Part shown: positions 21,047 to 27,113 of the stretch, piece after piece
Numbering within the stretch: position 1 is the first letter of the stretch
Layout: every line of letters begins with the position of its first letter
Source: JBGSYN01 sp041750975
Lineage (GTDB): Bacteria > Pseudomonadota > Alphaproteobacteria > Geminicoccales > Geminicoccaceae
Direction: 5' to 3'
DNA length: 27,113 bases
Assembly (NCBI GenBank): GCA_041750975.1
Contig: JBGSYN010000061.1
Span: 1 to 27,113, forward strand
The notes under the pieces: model-generated
What the model saw: only the letters and a program-made list of their open reading frames with translations
Database searches by the model: none
What the model was told of the DNA's origin: nothing
Program-made: the position numbers and the translations under genes

Positions 21047-23068
21047 TCAGCCGAAGACCTTGCCCGGGACGTCGGTGCCGTCGGCGCGATTGCTGGCCCA
21101 GGCCGCCTCGTTGCCGGCATGGTCCTCGATGAAGGCGAAAGGCTGCTCACCCGCCAGCAGCCAGAAATCATCGCGCACGGCCAACCCTGAAAGCTCGTCG
21201 ATGGCAAAATTCTGGACTTCGATCGTGTTGAAGCCCTGGGTATCGGCAAGACGGTCGACGCCCTGATCGGCGGCCTTGAAGACATCGGTCTCGTCGCCGG
21301 AACCACCCGACAAACGGTCATTGGCGCCACCGCCGAATAGGGTGCGATTCCCGAGCCCACCACTTATCAATTCCTCTCCGTCACCACCCTCGAGGCGGTC
21401 ATCACCTAAGCTGCCCGATATTGTGAGCGGCGAAATATCATGATCCCCGAGTAATTGGTCTCTGGTCCAGATGCGATCATCAATCTCCAAGTAGTCGAAC
21501 GATCCCTGGCTGTCGGCCCAGTTTTCGATTTTGCCGATAATCGAGCCCCCATGCTTGATAACGAGTGTGTTATCTACCTCCTGGGCAGAAAGGTGCTCCG
21601 GATTCGCGCCGTCGATGCGAATTCGATTGCTGCCCTCGTGATCGAAGATTGTCTCGGCGCTCTCGCTCAGCCCGAGAACGAAGATATCATCGCCCGCGCC
21701 GCCATAAAGCATGTCGTCGCCGACGCCACCATCGATCAGATCATTGCCCGCGCCGCCATAGATGACATCATCGCCTGCACCGCCCCAGAGCGTGTCATCG
21801 CCTGCACCGCCATGAATACGGTTGTCTCCGGCATTGCCATATAACTCGTTGCGGTCGGCACCACCGACAAGATCGTGCGCTACCGTACCGTCCAACCGGA
21901 TATTCTCGACATTGAGTCCCAGAAACTGAGGGTCGGCGTTGAGTGCAGTATCGTCGGGCATCCGATCGGTGCCGACAATGAATGTCGAGGGCTGCCCCCG
22001 TACCAGTTCAAAATCGGCACTGAGTTCGACGGTGTCGCGCCCGCCTTGATTCGGACCGTTTTTGGCCTCATTGATATCGTCATTCGGATGATCGACGACA
22101 TAGGTGTCGTCACCCGTATATCCCGTCATTGCGTCTGCGCCCGGACCACCATCGAGCCGATCGTTTCCCGTGAAGCCTTGCAAAACATCGTCGCCAGCGC
22201 CACCGAAAAGAATATCATTGCCTGCACCCCCATCGAGGCGGTCATTACCCAACTCACCCCGGAGAATATCATCGCCGTCTCCACCTTCGATCTCATCGAT
22301 GCCTCCCCCGCCGAATATTTCGTCGTTACCACCATCACCCCAGAGTTTATCGTCGCCTGCCAGCCCCTTGATTGTATCGTTGCCATCCAACCCACGGATC
22401 ACGTCGTTGGCGTCAGTGCCATTGAGTTCGGTATCGTCGCCTTGAGTCCCGTTTAGAACCACGCCGATCGGACCACCGATCTCACCGACGAACGGCTCTT
22501 CCTGAACGACCTCCGCAGCCAGAGGCTCTTCATCGATCACGCCGAGATTGATTTCGACCGAGTTCTCAGCGGCGCTCGCAGCACCGTATGCCTGAGCAGC
22601 CGCTTCGGTTGCGGGGACGGGTGCGCTGACTTCCGTTTGGGTAAGGAGCAGTCCCGGCTCGGCAAGATCGCCGACCAGATCTTCCGATACCAAGGCAGCG
22701 GGTGCTGCTGTCGGCACAAAGGTTTCGAGCTGGGCATCGGTGCCAAGCGGGAAGCCGCTTGCAGCACCGGGCGCTGCACCCGAAAGGGCGTCGCCTCCCT
22801 CCGGAAAGGCTGTTCCGTCTCCCTGATGGTCCGCTGCTTCAGCCTCGCCCCCTGAAAGCGCTTCGGCCATCAGCAGACCCATGAAGGTGGCCGAGATCGG
22901 AGCACCGATTGAAAACGCACTCCGTGTCGCATCCTGGACGCGCCGCTCCGAGGGCGGGCGAACGATCTCGTCGCGATCTTCCACCAGATCCGGCGTCGAA
23001 GCCGAAGGTCGACGCGCTTCCGATCGCTGTGTCCAACCCCAGCGAAAGCCCTGCATTGGATCCTGCAT
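21047..23068 (-). CDS. RTX calcium-binding repeat protein, probably secreted by type I secretion
   Basis: The 673 residues are acidic. The N-terminal 200 residues are low-complexity, rich in Ala, Pro and Glu, with one hydrophobic segment (about 54-70, IGAPISATFMGLLMAEAL). Three blocks of GGxGxDxLx nonapeptides follow, at about 205-325, 395-465 and 551-595, for example GGAGNDILF and GGAGDDVIY. They should form calcium-filled parallel beta-rolls. The region between blocks 2 and 3 and the last 75 residues are non-repetitive. No protease or lipase motif was found. ATG 23068 is preferred because codon use upstream looks non-coding; ATG 23194 and TTG 23203 are alternatives. No TolC, HlyB or HlyD genes are nearby. 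Confidence 0.82.
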   Translation of the reverse strand: MQDPMQGFRWGWTQRSEARRPSASTPDLVEDRDEIVRPPSERRVQDATRSAFSIGAPISATFMGLLMAEALSGGEAEAADHQGDGTAFPEGGDALSGAAPGAASGFPLGTDAQLETFVPTAAPAALVSEDLVGDLAEPGLLLTQTEVSAPVPATEAAAQAYGAASAAENSVEINLGVIDEEPLAAEVVQEEPFVGEIGGPIGVVLNGTQGDDTELNGTDANDVIRGLDGNDTIKGLAGDDKLWGDGGNDEIFGGGGIDEIEGGDGDDILRGELGNDRLDGGAGNDILFGGAGDDVLQGFTGNDRLDGGPGADAMTGYTGDDTYVVDHPNDDINEAKNGPNQGGRDTVELSADFELVRGQPSTFIVGTDRMPDDTALNADPQFLGLNVENIRLDGTVAHDLVGGADRNELYGNAGDNRIHGGAGDDTLWGGAGDDVIYGGAGNDLIDGGVGDDMLYGGAGDDIFVLGLSESAETIFDHEGSNRIRIDGANPEHLSAQEVDNTLVIKHGGSIIGKIENWADSQGSFDYLEIDDRIWTRDQLLGDHDISPLTISGSLGDDRLEGGDGEELISGGLGNRTLFGGGANDRLSGGSGDETDVFKAADQGVDRLADTQGFNTIEVQNFAIDELSGLAVRDDFWLLAGEQPFAFIEDHAGNEAAWASNRADGTDVPGKVFG
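21284..21418 (-). repeat. RTX repeat block 3, degenerate
   Basis: Encodes about 45 residues of decayed nonapeptides (GSLGDDRLE, GGLGNRTLF, GGGANDRLS, GGSGDETDVF). Several aspartates are replaced, so calcium binding is probably weaker here than in blocks 1 and 2. Confidence 0.65.
21674..21886 (-). repeat. RTX repeat block 2
   Basis: Encodes about 70 residues with very regular nonapeptides (GGAGDDTLW, GGAGDDVIY, GGAGNDLID, GGVGDDMLY). This is the most regular of the three RTX blocks and ends in DIFVLGLSES, a typical end-cap sequence. Confidence 0.8.
22094..22456 (-). repeat. RTX repeat block 1
   Basis: This part of the RTX gene encodes about 120 residues of glycine/aspartate nonapeptides such as GLDGNDTIKG, GGDGDDILR and GGAGNDILF. 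At the DNA level it is an imperfect 27-base periodicity, so it is prone to repeat-number change and assembly error. Confidence 0.8.
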
Positions 23069-23222
23069 GGAAAATTCCGGCCTCAGTTGAAAGATTGCCG
23101 GAAACGCTAGGCCATGCTCGACGATACACCAACCAGATCGGGACCCTTGGAGTGTGGATCCCGCATTCTTCCTGAAAGCCCCCGTGTGACGCATATAGAA
23201 CAAACGATGAACAATCAGCCTT

Positions 23223-24173
23223 TCACCCGTCCGCTTCGTCGATCAGCCGCCGGTCGACGAAATCGGCGATCTCGGCGATGAAACCATCGGCGCGATCGAG
23301 CATGCGGCTCATCATAAGACAGGCATGCGTAACACCCGGCCAGACTTGATAGTCGAACTCCACGCCAGCCGCAGCCAGCTTGGCCACAAGCTTGTCGCTG
23401 TCATTCTTGAGGGGATCGAGCCCTGCTGCCGAGATGTAGAGCGGCGGCAAATCATGCAGCTCGCCATGAATGGGTGCTGCCAGTGGATGATGTCTGTTCG
23501 CCGGATCGGGAATGTATTGCTCCCAGAACCAGAGGATATCGTCGGTGGTAAGATAAAACCCGTCGCCGAAGGCCTTGTGGCTTTCCGTCGTGAGGTCGTC
23601 GTCGTACATGCCATAAATGAGCGCCCCGGCCGCAAAGAGCTGAGTGCCTCGATCCCTGAGCCCCATCATGGTTGCGAGCGAAAGATTGGCGCCGGCCGAA
23701 TCGCCCGCAATCGCCATCCTCGAAGCGTCTAGGCCGATGTCCAGACCGTGATCCGCCACCCAACGCGACGCGGCGATACAGTCTTCGACGGGTTCGGGAA
23801 AAGGATGCTCGGGCGCCAGGCCGTAATCCAGGCTCGCGACAGCGAAACCGCCCGCAAGCGCCAGCCTCCGGCAGAGTGCATCATGAGTATCCGGCGAGCA
23901 AAGCACCCATCCGCCGCCGTGAAGATAGAGCAATGTCGGGGCGGGCTCGTCCAGACCCTCCTTCATGTAGAGACGAAGGCGGCGCTTCTCGTTGGCGCCA
24001 TCGACCAGAATGTCTTCGATCCGTGCCACCTCAGGCGGGTCCTCGTTCCAGACCTTGTTGCCCTCGACGGAATCGGCTCTCGACTGGGTGACGGTCACCG
24101 TTCGCCGCGGCGGCCGATTGAGGGCACGCGCCCGTTCCAGAATGACCTGCATTTGCGGATCGATGTCGACCAC
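23223..24173 (-). CDS. alpha/beta hydrolase, hormone-sensitive lipase-like esterase
   Basis: A 316-residue carboxylic ester hydrolase of the HSL (family IV) type. The oxyanion-hole motif HGGGW begins at residue 85. The nucleophile is S159 in GDSAGAN, the acid is D253 in GLDPLKND, and the base is H283 in THACLM. The open frame extends to 24263, into the upstream hydrolase gene. The GTG at 24173 is chosen because GGAAGG lies six bases upstream and the extension shows no family sequence. There is no signal peptide, so it is cytosolic. It is the last gene of a three-gene unit. The substrate is unknown; short- to medium-chain esters are typical of the family. Confidence 0.88.
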   Translation of the reverse strand: MVDIDPQMQVILERARALNRPPRRTVTVTQSRADSVEGNKVWNEDPPEVARIEDILVDGANEKRRLRLYMKEGLDEPAPTLLYLHGGGWVLCSPDTHDALCRRLALAGGFAVASLDYGLAPEHPFPEPVEDCIAASRWVADHGLDIGLDASRMAIAGDSAGANLSLATMMGLRDRGTQLFAAGALIYGMYDDDLTTESHKAFGDGFYLTTDDILWFWEQYIPDPANRHHPLAAPIHGELHDLPPLYISAAGLDPLKNDSDKLVAKLAAAGVEFDYQVWPGVTHACLMMSRMLDRADGFIAEIADFVDRRLIDEADG

Positions 24174-24207
24174 TGGGTTCCTTCCCCGTTTCTGTCTTGG
24201 GCCCAAA

Positions 24208-25140
24208 CTATGCGACTTGATCGGCCCCAGCCGCGGTTTCCCGGACCCGCTCTTGGGCCTCAACGAACGCTCTGGCCTCAGCGATCAGTTCGTTGGCGAA
24301 ATTGGCGACATAGGAGACGTGGCGCTGACCGGCGACTAAGCGCAAACGTGCCTTGGGCAGCTGGCGCGCATACCAGCGCGCATGAGCGGGCGGCACGGTG
24401 CGGTCCGCCGAGCCATGCGTGATCAAAACCGGTGCGGCAATCGAGGTCAGGTCGAAATCCCAGGGGTTGGCAAGCAAGGTCAGGTCATTGAGCGGTCCGT
24501 CGAAACCGCGCTCGAAGCCGGTCCTGAGCGAGACCGTCATGCATTGGATGATGCGGTCGCGGTCCTCGGGATGACGCAGACCTCGAAGATCTGTATCGAG
24601 CATCTGCCTCAAGAAATGCTGCTCGATACCGAGCCGATGCGCCGGTCGCAGAAAGCCCTTGGCGTACATTTGCGCCAACAATGGCACCCGCCCGAAATGG
24701 GTGAAGATCACCGCACTTCCGCCGGCCTTGGCAATAACCTCCGGACCGCCGACGCCGGCGACCAAAAGGCAGCCTGCGACGCGATCGCCCAATACCGCGG
24801 CGGCCGCGGCCGCATAGGGAGCACCCGCCGACACACCGAGAATGACGGTTCGATCGATTCCCAGATTGTCGAGTGCCCGCCTGATATGGTCGCCTGCAAC
24901 CCACAGCGAGGGCCGGTCGCAGAGATCGGAACGGCCATAGCCGGGCCGGTCGAACGCCAGAACGCGTTCCTCGATGTCTTTGGTAGCCCCCACTTCCAGC
25001 CGGCTTCCGAGGTAGCCATGAAAATAGAGAATGGGCGGCTGCCGACGATTCTCATCGCCGAATTCGGCATAGGACACGACCCGGCCGTTGGTCAGCACCG
25101 TCGTCTTCGATCGATGCGGTGCGAAGATCTCATCGGTCAT
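24208..25140 (-). CDS. alpha/beta hydrolase (proline iminopeptidase / epoxide hydrolase-like fold)
   Basis: A 310-residue alpha/beta hydrolase unrelated in detail to the neighbouring HSL-type enzyme. The fold is marked by YFHGYLGSRLE (oxyanion region) and FDRPGYGRSD. The nucleophile elbow is GVSAGAPYA (S104), the acid HGSADRTVP (D246), and the histidine GQRHVSY (H274). The cap between strands 6 and 7 is helical. ATG 25140 with GGAA nine bases upstream is preferred; a TTG at 25167 would add nine residues directly after the preceding stop. It lies 29 bases after the small upstream gene and 34 bases before the next hydrolase, so all three are probably co-transcribed. The substrate cannot be inferred. 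Confidence 0.85.
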   Translation of the reverse strand: MTDEIFAPHRSKTTVLTNGRVVSYAEFGDENRRQPPILYFHGYLGSRLEVGATKDIEERVLAFDRPGYGRSDLCDRPSLWVAGDHIRRALDNLGIDRTVILGVSAGAPYAAAAAAVLGDRVAGCLLVAGVGGPEVIAKAGGSAVIFTHFGRVPLLAQMYAKGFLRPAHRLGIEQHFLRQMLDTDLRGLRHPEDRDRIIQCMTVSLRTGFERGFDGPLNDLTLLANPWDFDLTSIAAPVLITHGSADRTVPPAHARWYARQLPKARLRLVAGQRHVSYVANFANELIAEARAFVEAQERVRETAAGADQVA

Positions 25141-25169
25141 CGGCGAACGTTCCGCGTCAACCGCCAATC

Positions 25170-25571
25170 TCAGCGAAGCTGATGCAGCATCGGCAGCGCC
25201 GATCGAACCTTGTGCGCCGCGTCGGTCCCGGCGTGCTGGTCGATGAACCTGATCAGCTCCTCGCCGACTGCCGAGATGTCCGATCCCTTGACGTCGAACT
25301 CATCCTTGAGACCGGCGAGGCCTGAGGTGGGTCCGAAACTTCCGGAAAACATCGAGCCCAGGCCATGGGCCATATTTCCCAGTCCGCCGGCACCGCCGCC
25401 ACCGCTCGCCAGGAGCGCGTCGCCGCCGGGGATTTTGCGCAGGATGGGATGCAACTCGTCCTCGCCCATACTCTCTTCGAGAATGACAAGAATTCCCGCG
25501 CTGACCTTGCGAGCGGTCGGAATGTCCAACCCCGTATTGTCTGAGCAATGCTCCAGGAACTCGTCGATCAT
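25170..25571 (-). CDS. small conserved protein, DUF2267/DUF2780-like
   Basis: A 133-residue acidic protein without a signal peptide. The N-terminal half is helical (MIDEFLEHCSDNTGLDIPTARKVSAG, listed only as a pattern of positions 1-26). A glycine-rich hinge (residues 55-80, GGGGAGGLGNMAHGLG) follows, and a C-terminal helical half contains VGEELIRFIDQHAG. The two helical halves around a glycine-rich loop resemble small DUF2267/DUF2780 proteins, a tentative match. GGAAGGGA upstream of the ATG is a strong ribosome binding site. It is the first gene of the unit with the two alpha/beta hydrolases. Function unknown. Confidence 0.65.
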   Translation of the reverse strand: MIDEFLEHCSDNTGLDIPTARKVSAGILVILEESMGEDELHPILRKIPGGDALLASGGGGAGGLGNMAHGLGSMFSGSFGPTSGLAGLKDEFDVKGSDISAVGEELIRFIDQHAGTDAAHKVRSALPMLHQLR

Positions 25572-25684
25572 TTCGCTATCGTCCCTTCCGGTCGACCGCC
25601 CCGCCCGATTCCATGGCCGGGGGCGAGACCATGCCTTTCTAACTGCCTATCGTCGCACTGCATTTCGGCCCTGCCTCCGGCTCG

Positions 25685-26257
25685 TCACGCGGGCGGGCCT
25701 GGCTCGTCGCGCCAGCGATGGGCCCGTCCGGTCTCGAGATCGAAAAGGTCGAGAACCCGTGCGACAGTGTGGTCCACCATGGCTTCCAACGTTGCCGGTC
25801 TGGCATAGAACCCGGGTACCGGTGGCGCAATGATCCCGCCCATCTCCGTCACTTTCACCATGTTGCGCAGATGGCCGAGATGCAGCGGCGTTTCCCGCAC
25901 CAACAGGACCAATCGCCGCCGTTCCTTAAGGGCAACGTCGGCGGCCCGCGTCAAGAGATTGTCTGCAATCCCGTTTGCGATCGAGCCCAATGTATGCATC
26001 GAGCAAGGCGCGACGATCATGCCGGCTGTCTTGAACGAACCGCTCGCCAGCGACGCGCCGACATCCGCAAGCGGATGAACCTTCGAGGCCAATGCCGCGA
26101 TTGACTCGATCGAGCTATCGAGTTCGTATTCGATGGTCAGCCGCGCAGAGCGCGTCATCACCAGGTGCGTTTCGACGCCGAGTTCTCCAAGGGCCATTAA
26201 GAGGCGTTGCCCGTAGACAACACCCGATGCGCCCGTAATTCCGACGACAAGGCGCAT
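25685..26257 (-). CDS. ubiX: flavin prenyltransferase UbiX
   Basis: Prenylates FMN to make prenylated FMN, the cofactor of UbiD-type decarboxylases, including the one in ubiquinone synthesis. The 190 residues open with the FMN-binding GITGASGVVYGQRLL. They contain the SFKTAGMIVAPCSMHTLGSIA segment (about 93-112), NLLTRAADV and LVRETPLHLGHLRNM, all standard for UbiX. The ATG overlaps the stop of the upstream Zur-like gene by one base (TAATG), so translation is coupled. No ubiD is present in the window. A GC-rich inverted repeat without a T-tract (25597-25625) lies 60 bases downstream. Confidence 0.95.
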   Translation of the reverse strand: MRLVVGITGASGVVYGQRLLMALGELGVETHLVMTRSARLTIEYELDSSIESIAALASKVHPLADVGASLASGSFKTAGMIVAPCSMHTLGSIANGIADNLLTRAADVALKERRRLVLLVRETPLHLGHLRNMVKVTEMGGIIAPPVPGFYARPATLEAMVDHTVARVLDLFDLETGRAHRWRDEPGPPA

Positions 26258-26766
26258 TATGCGGCCGCGACGCAGCGCTGGCAGGTTCCCGCCAGTTCGA
26301 CAGTCTGCCGCTTGATGACGAATTGGCTTTCGGTCGCAAGGTCATTGATGGCATCGGCAATGCGCATGTCATCGAATTCGGCGACGTTGCCGCAGGCCTG
26401 ACAAATCAGAAATCCAGCCCGGTGCGGGCCAGGCCGAAGCGCGCAGCCGACAAAGGCATTGCGACTGTCGATGCGGTGCACGAGACTCTGCTCGACGAGG
26501 AAAGCCAAAGCCCGATAGACCGTCGGCGGTTTGGCCGATCGCTGTTCGCGCGCAAGCTGTTCCAAAAGCTCGTAGGCGCCGAGCGGCGTGTGGCTCTCCC
26601 AGATCAGTTCCAGCACGCGCTTGCGCGCCGGCGTCAGGCGAACGCCCCGGCGCCGGCAAATCACTTCGGCCTCCTGCAACGCATTGCGCTTGCAGACCTT
26701 ATGATCGTGGGATTCGAGCCCGGGCGAGATGCCGCCTTGGCCGAGCGGAGGCTCCTGGCCAACCAT
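26257..26766 (-). CDS. zur: Fur family transcriptional regulator, Zur-like
   Basis: A 169-residue metal-sensing repressor. A histidine-rich N-terminal patch (SHDHKVC) precedes the winged-helix DNA-binding domain (RLTPARKRVLELIWESHTPL, then KPPTVYRALAFLVEQSLVHRI). The dimerisation/zinc domain has two CxxC pairs, CQAC (about 127-130) and CQRC near the C-terminus, and the FVGC segment. The pair of CxxC motifs plus YELLEQL and PPTVYRAL fits Zur better than Fur or PerR, but the metal cannot be proven from sequence. No znuABC genes are visible on this side. The ATG at 26766 has only a weak ribosome binding site. Confidence 0.85.
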   Translation of the reverse strand: MVGQEPPLGQGGISPGLESHDHKVCKRNALQEAEVICRRRGVRLTPARKRVLELIWESHTPLGAYELLEQLAREQRSAKPPTVYRALAFLVEQSLVHRIDSRNAFVGCALRPGPHRAGFLICQACGNVAEFDDMRIADAINDLATESQFVIKRQTVELAGTCQRCVAAA

Positions 26767-26820
26767 TACGCCTGGCCCTTAGCTACGAGAACGCGTCGAA
26801 TTCGATGTTCCATGTCATTG

Positions 26821-26837
26821 ATTTAGCGAAATTTAGC
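26821..26837. repeat. direct repeat ATTTAGC x2 at 10-bp spacing upstream of the Zur-like gene
   Basis: ATTTAGC occurs at 26821-26827 and again at 26831-26837, one helical turn apart, about 55-70 bases upstream of the regulator start. AT-rich sequence is uncommon in this window, so a regulator site is possible. It does not match the palindromic Zur boxes that I know. Confidence 0.35.
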
Positions 26838-26993
26838 CGGAACTGCCAGCATTGCGCGCTTTGGTCCGCTAGGCCTGCCGAATGGGTGTAAGCCCCGTAC
26901 AGCGTTATCTGACCCTAACGGATCAGATATTCCAGATATTGTCGCCCACAATAAGAACTATGACATCTCTACGAAACTACCTCTCCATGACGC

Positions 26994-27113
26994 TCAGGCA
27001 GGGATCTCATCGACGAGACCGCGATAGGTGGTGGGCGGTGTCCTTATGGCGTGCTGGAGGAGGCGGGCGAAGCCGTGGCTGATAGCCTTGGCATGACGGC
27101 GGTTGAAGCGGAA
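26994..27113 (-). mobile_element. IS1595-family transposase, C-terminal fragment
   Basis: The last 39 codons of a minus-strand gene that runs off the right edge. The peptide begins FRFNRRHAKAISHGFARLLQ and ends YRGLVDEIPA before a TGA at 26994-26996. The motif FRFNRR followed by a basic helix is typical of the C-terminus of IS1595 (ISXO2-like DDE) transposases. The IS terminus should lie between this stop and the Zur-like promoter. GGGTGTAAGCCCCGTACAGC at 26884 is a candidate inverted-repeat end, but its partner lies outside the window. Confidence 0.65.

Noticed and set aside
21455..22456. Plus-strand reading frames rich in Ile/Ala/Thr across the RTX gene (129 and 193 codons)
   Set aside because: They are opposite-strand shadows of the RTX repeat blocks; the periodic composition comes from the repeats.
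25597..25625. CGCCCC/GGGGCG inverted repeat as a terminator for ubiX
   Set aside because: No T-tract follows on the minus strand, and the stem is only six base pairs with a 17-base loop.

Overview
The window looks like a chromosomal segment of an alphaproteobacterium, probably a Rhodospirillales-type lineage, of moderately high GC. The evidence is two DUF2336 proteins, an MmcB-family DNA repair protein, a small SRP RNA upstream of dnaX-ybaB-recR, a dnaB-alr-mlaE linkage and a Zur/UbiX pair. Most genes are core housekeeping genes. Tight start/stop overlaps (ATGA or TGATG) mark several operons. No tRNA, rRNA, CRISPR array or prophage was seen.

Layout. 1-2693 (minus): dnaB, alr and the first codons of an MlaE-like permease. 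2694-3198: gene-free, with two inverted repeats. 3199-5926 (minus): two tandem DUF2336 paralogs separated by a leader with a perfect 11-bp inverted repeat. 6059-7407: mmcB convergent with nudC. 7503-12635 (plus): SRP RNA, dnaX, ybaB, recR, def, fmt, truA (clamp loading, recombination, N-terminal formyl-Met processing, tRNA modification). 12617-15185 (minus): dapD, dapE and a five-helix membrane protein (lysine/DAP synthesis). 15292-16905 (plus): an acyl-CoA dehydrogenase that appears to use a CTG start. 16883-20951 (minus): a compact histidine operon hisG-hisB-hisH-hisF-hisAIE. 21047-23068 (minus): an RTX calcium-binding protein. 23223-25571 (minus): a small conserved protein and two unrelated alpha/beta hydrolases. 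25685-26766 (minus): a Zur-like regulator coupled to ubiX. 26994-27113 (minus): the tail of an IS1595-type transposase.

The most unusual item is the last gene of the his operon. It encodes a single 413-residue chain that joins HisA, PRA cyclohydrolase (HisI) and PRA-PH (HisE) domains. Its HisIE half resembles the fungal HIS4 type, and the operon also carries a long-form HisG with a C-terminal regulatory domain. Together the five genes encode all steps from PRPP/ATP to imidazole-acetol phosphate; hisC and hisD are not in the window. Other points of interest are the duplicated DUF2336 genes with the structured intergenic element, putative leaderless promoters at mmcB and dnaB, and the non-canonical acyl-CoA dehydrogenase start.
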